A stretch of 64,000 bases of DNA from JACVRM01 sp036824245 (GCA_036824245.1 DAITAO010000003.1:1-64000); one strand, 5' to 3'. Counted from the first letter of the stretch, positions 8,840 through 17,529 are shown. Program-made: numbers and translations. Notes: generated by a model from the letters alone, not told the origin.

Positions 8840-10102
8840 TTATGCGCTCTGCGGTTCCGGCCCGTCGACAAACTTGCGCACGATGAGGGCAGCGTTGTGG
8901 CCGCCGAAGCCGAAGCTGTTGCTCAGAGCGACCCGGACGGGTAGCTGGCGCGCTTCGTTCGGCACGCAGTCGACGTCACAATCGGGGTCAGGGGTCTCGT
9001 AGTTGATCGTTGGCGGCACGATGTCGCGGTTGACCGCGAGGACAGTGAATGCCGCTTCGACCGCTCCCGCGGCTCCAAGGCAGTGTCCGGTCGCGCCTTT
9101 CGTCGCCGAGACCGGCAACGTCTGGACCTTGTCCTCGCCTAACGCCAGCTTGAGTGCGCGCGTCTCTACCGCGTCGCCGAGGCCCGTTGAGCTTGCGTGG
9201 GCGTTGACGTAGTCGACGTCCGTCGGATCGAGCGCTGCGTCAGCAAGCGCAGCCTCGACCGCACGGGCCTGTCCGGCGCCGAGCGGATCCGGCTCAGTCA
9301 TGTGGAAAGAGTCTGAGGTGACGCCGTAGCCGGCGAGCTCCGCGTACACCTTGGCGCCGCGGGCACGCGCGTGCCCCAACTCCTCCAGCACAAGGACGGC
9401 TGCGCCCTCGCCCATCACGAAGCCGTCCCGGTCGGCATCAAAGGGCCGACTCGCACCAGCCGGATCGCCGTTTCGGCGTGAGAGCGCTCGCATCGCTGCG
9501 AAGCCCGCAACCACCAGCTCGGTGATCCCCGCCTCACTTCCCCCACAGAGCATCACTTCTGCCCGCCCTAACCGGATCGCGTCGTACCCCTCGCCGACCG
9601 CCATCGCTGAAGCAGCACACGCCGTGCACGGCGCTCCGAGCGGGCCGCGCGTCCCCAGCTCCATCGACACCAACCCGGCGGCCATGTTCGGCATGAACCC
9701 CGTCACCAGACTGGGATGGATCCGTTGAGACTCACCGAGTTCGCGCAGACACGCCGAGAGGCTCGCGACACCCCCTTGTGCAGTCGCAATCGACGCACCG
9801 ACCCGATCGGGCTCACGCTCGATCTCCAGCCCTGCGTCGCTTTCCGCCATCCGCGCCGCGGCTACCGCAAACTGCGCGAAACGGTCGCTCTTGCGGATCG
9901 TCTTCCGGTCAAGCCACCGCTCCGGCTCGAAGTCGCTCGCCTCACAAGCGATCCGCACAGAATGGCCCGAAGCGGCGAAAGCGGTGATCGGACCGCCGCC
10001 ACCTTCTCCAGCCAGGAGCCGACGCCAGGTCGTGTCGATGTCCGGGCCGAGCGGTGTAACAGCGCCCAAGCCAGTCACCACAATCCGCCGTTCAGCGCTC
10101 AT
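8840..10102 (-). CDS. fabF: Beta-ketoacyl-[acyl-carrier-protein] synthase II
   Basis: A 420-residue condensing enzyme of type II fatty-acid synthesis, which extends acyl-ACP with malonyl-ACP. The Cys-His-His triad is visible: Cys162 in PCTACAASAM, His302 in NAHASSTGLGD and His340 in KGATGHCLGAAG. The N-terminal VVTGLGAVTPLG and the C-terminal NSFGFGGHNAAL glycine loop are also present. Length and motifs are standard. No acyl-carrier-protein gene is adjacent in the window. The 3' end abuts the tRNA remnant. Confidence 0.93.
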   Translation of the reverse strand: MSAERRIVVTGLGAVTPLGPDIDTTWRRLLAGEGGGGPITAFAASGHSVRIACEASDFEPERWLDRKTIRKSDRFAQFAVAAARMAESDAGLEIEREPDRVGASIATAQGGVASLSACLRELGESQRIHPSLVTGFMPNMAAGLVSMELGTRGPLGAPCTACAASAMAVGEGYDAIRLGRAEVMLCGGSEAGITELVVAGFAAMRALSRRNGDPAGASRPFDADRDGFVMGEGAAVLVLEELGHARARGAKVYAELAGYGVTSDSFHMTEPDPLGAGQARAVEAALADAALDPTDVDYVNAHASSTGLGDAVETRALKLALGEDKVQTLPVSATKGATGHCLGAAGAVEAAFTVLAVNRDIVPPTINYETPDPDCDVDCVPNEARQLPVRVALSNSFGFGGHNAALIVRKFVDGPEPQSA

Positions 10103-10215
10103 GGAAGCGGCCGCCGCCGATCTCGATTCGACGCAGGGCTTGGCGAGCGGGCCGAGGCGTCGCTCACCGATCTCGTAGCGCTTGCCGAGGTTCTCGACCC
10201 GACGGGCAGGCTGTC

Positions 10216-10527
10216 CTAGCTCTTCTGCCGGCGCTCGTCGTGGAGCCGCTTGACGGCGTGGTAGAGGGCCCGCGGCCGGTCGCCGCCGCCGGTCGGGACG
10301 TTCAGCACGTAAAAGACGGCCTCGGCGCCATCTCCGCCCAGGGTGACCGGGTCGGCGGTGTCCTCAATCAGCCGGAGCTCGATCGCGTCGGCCACGGCCC
10401 GAGCTCCCACGGCTCCTTCGGCGCCACGCTCGTGCGCAGCCTTCACCCTCAGGTTCTCCGCCATGAGCGTCGCCGCTCGCTCGTCGAGCGGGTACCGCTG
10501 GCTGGCGACCTCGAACACGACCTCCAC
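10216..10527 (-). CDS. Hypothetical protein, 103 residues
   Basis: The GTG start at 10527 gives a coherent small soluble protein: VEVVFEVASQRYPLDERAA, a helical middle (NLRVKAAHERG, VADAIELRLIED), then VTLGGDGAEAVFYVLN and a basic tail. The frame continues far upstream as Arg-rich noise on the opposite strand of a real gene, so the GTG is preferred. It lies 36 bases from the divergent GTG at 10563 and upstream of fabF on the same strand (113-base gap). No family is recognised. Confidence 0.5.
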   Translation of the reverse strand: MEVVFEVASQRYPLDERAATLMAENLRVKAAHERGAEGAVGARAVADAIELRLIEDTADPVTLGGDGAEAVFYVLNVPTGGGDRPRALYHAVKRLHDERRQKS

Positions 10528-10562
10528 TCGGCTGAGCCTACGCCAAGACGCGGAGGGAGAAG

Positions 10563-12248
10563 GTGCGCGCTCTTGCGCGCCGGCTCGCCTCCGGCTCGAC
10601 CCCCCGAGCCGCCGCCAACGAACTGGGCGTCGCTGAGCGCACGATCCGCCGCTGGACGAAGCTGCCCGGCTTCGAGGCTGAGCTCGCCAAAGCCCGTGCG
10701 CAGCGCAAGGGCGCAACTGGTCGATCGTCGATCGACTTCCTGCAGCGGCAGTCGCGCACGCGCCGGGGCGTCCGGCTGGCGGACGAGAATCAAACCGTGC
10801 AGGGAGCAGGCGATTCGCGGTGGAAGCACCAACCTGAGCGCGGCGCGCCGGCGGGCGGACTCGTCGTGTCGGCGCTCTTCTTCTTCCCCCGTGGCGGCTC
10901 GGCGCAGGTCGCGCGCTCGCTCGCTCGCGCCCTGCCGGCCGCAGGGTGGCAGCTGACGCTCGCCGCGGGCTCGCTCGGACGGGCGGGTGAGCCAACCCAC
11001 GCGGCGAGCTTCTTCGCCGGGATCGACGTCCACGCGCTCGACTACTCGCCCGCGCTCGAGTGTGCGCAGCCGCTGGCTGCGCAAGTTCCGTTCCCGCCCT
11101 CCTTCGAGGATCGCCCGGATGCGCCCGATCGCGTCTTTGCCGCCGTCGACGATGCCGCCTACGAACGGCTCGTCGCTGCCTGGATCGAGGTGCTCGCGCG
11201 CGCCGGCGCGGACGCGGCCGACCTGCTCCATCTGCACCACCTGACGCCCGCGAACGAGGCCGCCGCACGCGGCTTCCCCTCGCTGCCTGTGATGGGCCAG
11301 CTGCACGGGACCGAGCTTGCGATGCTGCGCATGATCGAGGCAGGAGCGCCGCCGGGCTGGCGCCACGCTCCGGATTGGGGCCGGCGGCTGCGAGCCTGGG
11401 CGCGGCGCTGCGCCCTGCTGGTCGTGCCGCCCGGGGCGGAGGCGGACGCCGCCCTCCTGCTCGGCCTCGAGCGGGCGAAGCTGCGCGGCCTCCCGAGCGG
11501 CGTCGAGCTTGAGCGCTTCTCGCGGCGACCGCTCGCGGAAGAGGAGCGGCTTGCGTTTTGGCGCCGCTGGCTGGTCGAGCAGCCGCGCGGCTGGGATCAA
11601 AGCGGTCGGCCGGGGAGCATCGCCTACCGTGACGAGGAGCTCGCGCCCTTCCGGTCCGGCGGCCCGATCTTCCTCTACGTCGGTCGCTACACGGCGGTCA
11701 AGCGCCTCCCGCTCCTGATCAGCGCGCACGCGCGTGCAGTCGAGCGGCTCGGCAAGCCGGCGCCGCTCGTGCTCGTCGGCGGCCACCCGGGCGAGTGGGA
11801 GGGGGAGCATCCGCTCGCCACAGCGCGGAGGATCGGGAACCGGCAGGTCTTCCTCGCGGGCTGGCGCCCGCACGAGAAGCTCCCGCAGGCGCTGAACGCG
11901 GCCGATGCGCTCGTCCTGCCGTCCGTCGCCGAGGCGTTCGGTCTCGTCCTCGTCGAGGCGATGGCCTGCGGGCTACCGGTGATCGCCTGCCGCGCGCACG
12001 GCCCGGCGGCGATCGTCGCCGACGGAAGGACGGGCTGGCTCATACGGCCCGACGACGAGGACGCGCTCGTCGACTCGCTCCTCGCGGCCGCTAACGGCGA
12101 GGAGGAACGCCGGGCGCGCGGCGGACGCGCTCACACAGACAGTCGCCGATACGGCTGGGCAGAGATCGCCCCTCGCTTCGCGTCGCTGTACGAGGAGCTG
12201 CTCGCCTCCTCTCCCGGGCAGCAGGTTGCGCGCCGGCAGCACGCTTGA
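10563..12248 (+). CDS. Helix-turn-helix segment fused to a GT4 glycosyltransferase
   Basis: 561 residues from a GTG with a strong ggaggg site five bases upstream. Residues about 1-48 form a helix-turn-helix like those of terminase small subunits or transposases (TPRAAANELGVAERTIRRW). A basic linker of about 50 residues follows. From about residue 99 the protein is a GT-B family-4 glycosyltransferase: LFFFPRGGSAQV donor-side loop, HLHHLTPAN, IFLYVGRYTAVKRLPLL and AEAFGLVLVEAMACGLPVIA (the E-x7-E motif). The combination is unusual. It may be a true fusion, or two genes that happen to be in frame, with the enzyme starting at GTG 10797. The target of either part is unknown. Confidence 0.7.
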   Translation: MRALARRLASGSTPRAAANELGVAERTIRRWTKLPGFEAELAKARAQRKGATGRSSIDFLQRQSRTRRGVRLADENQTVQGAGDSRWKHQPERGAPAGGLVVSALFFFPRGGSAQVARSLARALPAAGWQLTLAAGSLGRAGEPTHAASFFAGIDVHALDYSPALECAQPLAAQVPFPPSFEDRPDAPDRVFAAVDDAAYERLVAAWIEVLARAGADAADLLHLHHLTPANEAAARGFPSLPVMGQLHGTELAMLRMIEAGAPPGWRHAPDWGRRLRAWARRCALLVVPPGAEADAALLLGLERAKLRGLPSGVELERFSRRPLAEEERLAFWRRWLVEQPRGWDQSGRPGSIAYRDEELAPFRSGGPIFLYVGRYTAVKRLPLLISAHARAVERLGKPAPLVLVGGHPGEWEGEHPLATARRIGNRQVFLAGWRPHEKLPQALNAADALVLPSVAEAFGLVLVEAMACGLPVIACRAHGPAAIVADGRTGWLIRPDDEDALVDSLLAAANGEEERRARGGRAHTDSRRYGWAEIAPRFASLYEELLASSPGQQVARRQHA

Positions 12249-12828
12249 CCAAGGGCGGGCCCAGAGAGAGAAGGCGACACCCATAAATCGCATCGCGACC
12301 GCCACGCTGCCCGCCCGCGCGATCCCCACCCCCTCGAGCGATACTTAGGCGCGCGGAAGTCCTCGGAGACAAGCCGGCGGGGCCCCATCTCCGCGGTAGA
12401 CGGGGCCTCGCCGATCAGCCGCGCGGCCGAACTTCCTTGTCGAAGTTCGCGCCGCTCGAAAGGGTGCTTCCTAGCGCGAGCTCGCGCGGGCAGTCGTCCT
12501 GGTGCTGGCTGTCGTCTTGGCGCCGGCCGCGGCGGGCAAGTTTGGTCGGCGAATAGCGCGACCGGAGGCAGCCCGCACAGAGGCCGCCGCGTGAGAACGA
12601 GCCAGCTTCTCTTATCGGGGGCGAGCACTCGCATGAACCGGACACATGCTGTCCGCCTTCTCGCGTCCGATCTGCCTCCCTCGACCGCCTACCGCAGCCC
12701 AGAAACAGCTTGGTCGAGCCAAACACGTTCACCGGACGAGCAGACGAGCTTGCTCTTTTCGCGCGGGGGGCCCCGACGCTGTCCCTGTGTCGGCAGGTAC
12801 CCGCTTGGTCTGAAAGACGCGCGGGCTA
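12249..12828. other. Intergenic region, no convincing gene
   Basis: 580 bases without a supported gene. A stable hairpin sits at 12376-12412. One short plus-strand frame ending at 12594 reads like a decayed signal peptide (RAVVLVLAVVLAPAAAGKF) but lacks a usable start codon, so it may be the remnant of a lost secreted-protein gene. Nothing else was recognised. Confidence 0.45.
12376..12412. terminator. Strong GC hairpin, probable terminator
   Basis: An 11-bp stem (ggcggggcccc against ggggcctcgcc, with one G-T pair), plus three further pairs, closes a seven-base loop. It lies about 130 bases past the HTH-glycosyltransferase stop, with no T-run. It is bidirectional in form and so could also serve the cofE operon ending at 12829 on the other strand. 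Confidence 0.4.
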
Positions 12829-13569
12829 CTACCGGAAGAGGTCGCGGTCCGCAGGCATGACGAGGTCGCGGGCGCGCCCCTCGCCGGACACGTCGAGGCC
12901 GCGCACGACGGCGGCCGGCACGCCGGCGGTCTTGCCCATGACGAGCTCGGCAGCCCCGGCGATCTCGTCCGCGACGGCGATCGTCGTCGTGCGGAGCTCG
13001 TAGCCGGCGGAGTCGCGCTCGCCGCGCAGGTCGAGCAGCGGCGTGAGGCCGGCAACCCCGATGGCCACGTCGGTCGTTCCGTGCCGCCAGGGGCGTCCGA
13101 AGGAATCGCTGACGATCACCGCGACCCGCCTTTCGGTGCGCGTCTCGAGCTCCGCGCGGAGCCTTGCGGCCGACGCGTCGGGATCGAGCGGCAGCAGCAC
13201 CAGCATGCCGGGCGCCGGCGCGTTGGACGCATCGACCCCGGCCGAGGCGCAAACGAAGCCGTGCCGTGTCTCGGCGATCACGAGCGGTGGCCGGACGCGC
13301 ACGATGCGGGCGGCCTCGCGCAGGATCACCTCCACGTGGCGCGGGTCGTGATCGGCGGCCAGCTCGCGCGCGAAGTCAGACGGCTCCACGTCGGCCAGCT
13401 TTACCACCCGGCCCTCCACCTTGGAGACGACCTTCTGCGCGACGACCAACACGTCGGCGTCCTGGAGACCCCCGGCGTGCTCGGCCGCCTCCGCGAGCAG
13501 GCCGGCTAGGTCAGCGCCTTCCGTGACGGCCGGCAGGCCGCCCAGCGGGATGACGCGCAGCTCGTTCAC
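12829..13569 (-). CDS. cofE: F420-0:gamma-glutamyl ligase
   Basis: A 246-residue stand-alone CofE, not the two-domain FbiB of mycobacteria. It adds gamma-linked glutamates to F420-0 using GTP. Family landmarks are DADVLVVAQKVVSKVEGR, the ETRHGFVCASAGVDASN loop, LLPLDPDASA, VIVSDSFGRPWRHGTTDVAIG and DEIAGAAELVMGK. The GTG start overlaps the stop of npdG by four bases. It is the last gene of a four-gene F420 operon, so it should be cotranscribed and translationally coupled. Confidence 0.93.
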   Translation of the reverse strand: MNELRVIPLGGLPAVTEGADLAGLLAEAAEHAGGLQDADVLVVAQKVVSKVEGRVVKLADVEPSDFARELAADHDPRHVEVILREAARIVRVRPPLVIAETRHGFVCASAGVDASNAPAPGMLVLLPLDPDASAARLRAELETRTERRVAVIVSDSFGRPWRHGTTDVAIGVAGLTPLLDLRGERDSAGYELRTTTIAVADEIAGAAELVMGKTAGVPAAVVRGLDVSGEGRARDLVMPADRDLFR

Positions 13570-14186
13570 GGCAGGTTCGTGATGCGCAGGCCCGCTTCGA
13601 CGCGGAAGCGCTTGTTCACGTTGAGGAGTAGCGCCGTCAAGCCCTCGAGCGCCCGCGCGATCGCGAGCGGGCCGACATCGATCGCGCGACCGGCGACGAG
13701 GTGTGCGCCGCAGTCGAGAGCGAGGCGCTTGGCGTGCTCATCGTCTCCGCAGACGAGCGCGTCCTGGTCGGGCAGCTGCGGCTGGACGAGATTCGCCGCT
13801 GCGAGCGAGTGGAAGCCCGCGACGACCGGTCCGTGCACGACGTCCGCGATCTCCTCGGCGAGCGATCGGCCGGCGCGGCCCGGGAAGACTCCCTCGGGCT
13901 CGAAGCGCAGGTCGGCGGCGACCGACAGAAGCGGCGTCTCGCCGATCGCCGTCGCCAGTGCCCGTGCCGTCTCGAGCGCAGCCTTCGAGCGGACGGACAG
14001 GACGACGAGGTCCGCGTCGCGCACCACGTCCTCGTTCGTGCCGCCCTCGACTCCGTAGACGGCCGCCAGCTCCAAGGCGCGGCTCTCCTCGCGCGAGCCG
14101 ATCGCGATCTCGACGCCCGCTGCGCTCAGGCGCTGGGCGAGCGCTCTCCCGAACGCACCGGTGCCACCGACGATGGCGAGCTTCAT
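13566..14186 (-). CDS. npdG: NADPH-dependent F420 reductase (F420H2:NADP+ oxidoreductase)
   Basis: 206 residues with an N-terminal Rossmann motif (KLAIVGGTGAFGRALAQRL), the NADP-phosphate-binding loop IGSREESRA, DLVVLSVRS, and the family core VVAGFHSLAAANL followed by ALVCGDDEHAKR. It shuttles hydride between NADPH and F420, so it recharges the cofactor whose synthesis its neighbours direct. It starts at ATG 14186, overlapping cofD by ATGA, and its stop overlaps the cofE start. Being embedded in the biosynthetic operon makes the call firm. Confidence 0.9.
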   Translation of the reverse strand: MKLAIVGGTGAFGRALAQRLSAAGVEIAIGSREESRALELAAVYGVEGGTNEDVVRDADLVVLSVRSKAALETARALATAIGETPLLSVAADLRFEPEGVFPGRAGRSLAEEIADVVHGPVVAGFHSLAAANLVQPQLPDQDALVCGDDEHAKRLALDCGAHLVAGRAIDVGPLAIARALEGLTALLLNVNKRFRVEAGLRITNLP

Positions 14187-15118
14187 GCGAACGAGAGTGC
14201 CGCGTCGTGCACCGCCTCCGCCAGGCGCCGGCCGGCCTCCTCGCCGTCCATCAGCGTCGGCACGACCACAGGCCGGACGCCGAGTGCCTCCACGCCGGCG
14301 GCCTCCTGCCTGTCTGCCGGATCGAGCACGAGCACGTCGATCAGGCCTGTGTAACAGGAAGCGACATGAGCCGGAGTCGCGCCGCCCGCCAGACGCTCGA
14401 GCATCGCCGCGGCGGGACCCTTGACGGCCCGGCCGCCGATCAGCGGGCTCACGGCGACGGCCGGCACGCGGCGGCGCTCGAGCGCCGCGCGCAGCTCCTC
14501 GACGGCCAGGATCGGGGCGACGCTCACGTACGGATTGCTCGGCGCGATCGCGATCAGGTCGGCTGTCTCGATGGCCTCGACGACCCCCGGGGCGGCGCGC
14601 GCAGCGGCCGCACCCTCGAAGCGAACGGCGTCCACGGGGTCGCTGTGGCCACGCTTCACGAACCACTCCTGGAACGGGAAGGAGCCGGCCGGCGTCTCGA
14701 TCCACGTGCGCAGGGGAGCGTCGGTGGCCGGCAGGAGGGTCACGCGCACGCCGAGTGCGCGCGCCAGGTGCGCCGTGGCGGACGAGAGGGGCTCGCCTCG
14801 CTGGAGGGCCTGGTTGCGCACGAGGTGCAAGCCGAGATCGCGATCGCCGAGCGCGAACCAGGTGTCTGCTCCGACCGCGCGCGCGGTCTCGAGGGCGTGC
14901 CAGGTCTCTCCGGCGCGGCCCCAGCCGCGTTCCTCGTCGCCGAGGCCAGCCAGCGTGTAGAGCACGGTGTCGAGATCCGGCGACACGTGGAGGCCGAACA
15001 CCTGTAGGTCGTCTCCGACGTTGACGATCGCGGTCAGCTGCTCCGGCTCGACGACGCTCGTGAGCGCGCGCAGGAAGCGAGCGCCTCCCACGCCGCCGGC
15101 CAGAACTGCTGTTCTCAC
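14183..15118 (-). CDS. cofD: 2-phospho-L-lactate transferase (F420-0 synthase)
   Basis: 311 residues. It transfers the phospholactate (or phosphoenolpyruvate-derived) moiety to the deazaflavin Fo. The signature N-terminus is TAVLAGGVGGARFLRAL, followed by AIVNVGDDLQVFGLHVSPDLDTVLY, ALGDRDLGLHLVRN, FPFQEWFVKRGH, AIAPSNPYVSVAPIL and VAVSPLIGGRAVKGPA, all characteristic of CofD/FbiA. The GTG start overlaps the cofC stop by GTGA. It is the second gene of the operon. Confidence 0.95.
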   Translation of the reverse strand: MRTAVLAGGVGGARFLRALTSVVEPEQLTAIVNVGDDLQVFGLHVSPDLDTVLYTLAGLGDEERGWGRAGETWHALETARAVGADTWFALGDRDLGLHLVRNQALQRGEPLSSATAHLARALGVRVTLLPATDAPLRTWIETPAGSFPFQEWFVKRGHSDPVDAVRFEGAAAARAAPGVVEAIETADLIAIAPSNPYVSVAPILAVEELRAALERRRVPAVAVSPLIGGRAVKGPAAAMLERLAGGATPAHVASCYTGLIDVLVLDPADRQEAAGVEALGVRPVVVPTLMDGEEAGRRLAEAVHDAALSFA

Positions 15119-15732
15119 GCCGCCGCGGTGGCGGCCAACTCGGCGAGGGCGGCCGCCGTGCGTGGGCCAACGCGATCCGCGAGCGCGTCCAGCGCGGCGA
15201 GCGTGTCGACGTCCTCGATCAGGTTCGGCAGCGGCGCCGTCGTGTGTGGAACACCGAGCCCCTCCGCGTGGCGGCGGAATCGGTTCGCGCTACCCGGCCC
15301 GTAGAGAGGCTGGAAGAGCCGGGGCGTCGCCAGCGCGAGTGCGTTGGTCGTGCCGTCCGCGGCCTCGGCAAGCGCCAGGCCGCCCGGCGCGACCAGTCCG
15401 AGCAGCGCAAGCAGGTCGGGTGGGCGGGCGCACGGCAAGTCGGCATTGACGACGAGCACGCTGCCGTCGGCGAGATTGCGCAGCACGTGGCCGACGGCCT
15501 CCGACTGCCCCCCGCGCGGATCGTCGATCACGTCCACGCCGATGTAGGCGGCGAGCGTGCGCGCTTCGGAGGCCGCCGGGCTCGTCACCAGCAGCGTCCG
15601 GCCGACCGGCAGGCATGCGCCGAGCACGTCGCCGAGCATGGCGTTGGCGAGCCGGCGGCGTGACCTCGCCGGCAGCGGCCCCAGCCGGCGCTTGCCGCCC
15701 GGCCCGCGGAAGGGCACCACGATGGTCGTCAC
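15115..15732 (-). CDS. cofC: 2-phospho-L-lactate (or phosphoenolpyruvate) guanylyltransferase
   Basis: A 205-residue nucleotidyltransferase that activates the three-carbon acid with GTP for CofD. The N-terminus is VVPFRGPGGKRRLGP, replacing the G-G-x-R-L-x fold of nucleotidyltransferases. DDPRGGQSEAV, SVLVVNADLPCARPPDL (metal-binding Asp) and GTTNALAL follow. The GTG at 15732 is chosen because the longer frame would cross the divergent gene start at 15752. It is the promoter-proximal gene of cofC-cofD-npdG-cofE. Confidence 0.9.
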   Translation of the reverse strand: MTTIVVPFRGPGGKRRLGPLPARSRRRLANAMLGDVLGACLPVGRTLLVTSPAASEARTLAAYIGVDVIDDPRGGQSEAVGHVLRNLADGSVLVVNADLPCARPPDLLALLGLVAPGGLALAEAADGTTNALALATPRLFQPLYGPGSANRFRRHAEGLGVPHTTAPLPNLIEDVDTLAALDALADRVGPRTAAALAELAATAAA

Positions 15733-15751
15733 TGCGAGGACACTATCCCGC

Positions 15752-17386
15752 ATGGCAGAGGCTGCGGACAACGAGACGATCGCCACGAGTCTCGAACGGC
15801 TGGCGGGACTGCTCGAGCTGGCGGACGCCACGCACTACAGCGTGCGCGCCTACCGGCGGGCAGCGGAGCTGATCCGGGCAACCCCGGTGCCGGTGGCCGA
15901 ACTCGTGCGGAGCGGCGAGGTGCGACGCCTGCGGGGCGTCGGGCCGTCCATCGAGGGGCGCCTGCGCGAGCTGGTCGAGACCGGCGAGCTGAGCGAGCTG
16001 CGTGAGCTAGAGGAGGAGCTGCAGCCGGGCCTGGTCGGGCTCGGGCGATACCTGGGCCTGAGCGCCCAACGCGGGGCGGAGATCGGACGCGCGCTCCGCG
16101 TGCGCGACATCGACGAGCTGCGGGCGGCGGCCGACGCGGGCCGGCTGCGGGAGGTGCCCGGCATCGGCCCCCACACGGAGCGGCGAATCCGGGACGCCCT
16201 CGCGCGCGGCGAGCGTCGCGCCGAACGCGGGCGGACGCTGTTGCTGAGCCGCGCGCGCGCGATCGTAGAGGGCATCGCAGAGGCCGTGAGCGGCGAGCCG
16301 GCCGGCGACGTGCGTCGCTGGCGCGACCAGCCTCGCGAGCTCGCCGTGGTCTGCTGGGCGGTGCATCCGGAGCCCCTGCTCGACGTGTTCGTGTCGCTGC
16401 CCCAGATCGTGGCCGTCGTGGAGCGCGGGGAGCGCAGGGCGGTCGGGGTGACGGTCGAGGGCGTGCCGATCGAGCTGGTCGTGGCGGAGCCCGGCGCCTA
16501 CGGCACCGAGCTGCTGCGCGCGACGGGCTCCCGCGCGTACGTGCAGGCGCTCGAGCCCTTGCCCGAAGCACCCGACGAGCCTGGGGTCTACACGCAGCTC
16601 GGGGTGCCGTTCTGTCCGCCCGAGTTGCGCGAGGCGCCCTTTCGCGGCGAGCCCCCGCCGCTTGTCGAAGTGGGCGACGTGCGCGGCGACCTGCACTGCC
16701 ACACGGCGTGGTCGGACGGGGCGGCGACCGTGCTCGAGATGGCCGAGGCGGCCATCCAGCGCGGGTACGAGTACCTGGCGATCTGTGATCACACGCGCGC
16801 CGTGAACGTGGTGCCCGGGCTCGACGCGGACGACGTGCGCCGGCAGGGCGAGGAGATCGCGGACGTCAACGAGCGCGTGGCACCGTTCCGCGTTCTGCGC
16901 GGCAGCGAGTGCGACATCCTCCCGGACGGGACGCTCGACCTGGCCGACGACGTGCTCGCCGAGCTCGACTGGGTGATGGCGAGCGTGCACGCGGGGCAGC
17001 GGCAGCCGCGGGCCGAGCTCACGCGGCGCGTGATCGCCGCGCTCGAGAATCCGTACGTCTCGGCGCTCAGCCACCCAACCGGGCGGCTCATCAACCGCCG
17101 ACCGCCGAACGCGCTCGACCTGGAGCGGGTGGTGGAGGTGGCGATCGAGACCGGGACGGCGCTCGAGATCAACGGGCTCCCCGACCGGCTCGACCTGCGC
17201 GACGAGCACGCACGGCTCGCCGTCGAGGCCGGGGCCGAGCTGGTCTGCTCCACGGACGCGCATTCGGTGCGCGGCCTCGGCAACATGCCGCTGTCGGTCG
17301 GCACGGCGCGCCGCGGGTGGGCGACGGCGGCCAGCGTCGTCAACACGCGGCCCCTCGCAGAGGTGCTCACGCGGCGGCAGCGTTGA
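15752..17386 (+). CDS. PolX-like protein: helix-hairpin-helix domains plus PHP phosphoesterase; polymerase site degenerate
   Basis: 544 residues with the PolX layout: an 8-kDa-type N-terminal domain and HhH motifs (GVGPSIEGRLREL about 62, VPGIGPHTERRI about 135), a palm/thumb region (about 165-295) and a C-terminal PHP domain (312-544). The PHP metal ligands are all visible: DLHCHTAWSDG, ICDHTRAV, RGSECDI, ASVHAGQ, LSHPTGR and STDAHSVRG. In the palm, the family GS..RR..E...D.D segment reads GDVRRWRDQPRELAVV and the third catalytic Asp reads IELVV. The polymerase aspartates therefore appear absent, while nuclease or phosphoesterase activity should remain. It is divergent from cofC by 19 bases. 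Confidence 0.85.
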   Translation: MAEAADNETIATSLERLAGLLELADATHYSVRAYRRAAELIRATPVPVAELVRSGEVRRLRGVGPSIEGRLRELVETGELSELRELEEELQPGLVGLGRYLGLSAQRGAEIGRALRVRDIDELRAAADAGRLREVPGIGPHTERRIRDALARGERRAERGRTLLLSRARAIVEGIAEAVSGEPAGDVRRWRDQPRELAVVCWAVHPEPLLDVFVSLPQIVAVVERGERRAVGVTVEGVPIELVVAEPGAYGTELLRATGSRAYVQALEPLPEAPDEPGVYTQLGVPFCPPELREAPFRGEPPPLVEVGDVRGDLHCHTAWSDGAATVLEMAEAAIQRGYEYLAICDHTRAVNVVPGLDADDVRRQGEEIADVNERVAPFRVLRGSECDILPDGTLDLADDVLAELDWVMASVHAGQRQPRAELTRRVIAALENPYVSALSHPTGRLINRRPPNALDLERVVEVAIETGTALEINGLPDRLDLRDEHARLAVEAGAELVCSTDAHSVRGLGNMPLSVGTARRGWATAASVVNTRPLAEVLTRRQR

Positions 17387-17407
17387 CGAAGTCCCGCGTC
17401 GGGGCAG

Positions 17408-17429
17408 CCCCGCCCCTCAAGGGGTGGGG
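17408..17429. terminator. Hairpin followed by short T-rich tract, probable terminator
   Basis: ccccgcccc pairs with ggggtgggg (one G-T pair) around a four-base loop tcaa, followed by gtattt. It lies 22 bases after the PolX-like stop and fits an intrinsic terminator for that gene. Confidence 0.55.
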
Positions 17430-17529
17430 GTATTTGGCTCGCTCCCGCCTCCCGGCGCTGAGGCTATCCGCGGAAGCCGGTCGCGACTGTGCCGACTCTG
17501 TGCCGAAAGAAACGGCCCGAGCGAAAGCC

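Noticed and set aside
8806..8880. Intact tRNA gene on the minus strand
   Set aside because: Only the T-arm and the acceptor 3' strand are present. No D-arm, anticodon arm or pairing 5' acceptor strand can be built from the upstream fabF bases.
12415..12732. 105-residue minus-strand frame in the gap before cofE
   Set aside because: It has unusual Cys/Arg/Gly composition, no ribosome site and no recognisable fold, so it was left as intergenic.
13703..15007. 434-residue plus-strand frame across npdG and cofD
   Set aside because: It is Arg/Pro/Ser-dominated. The F420 genes on the minus strand are certain.
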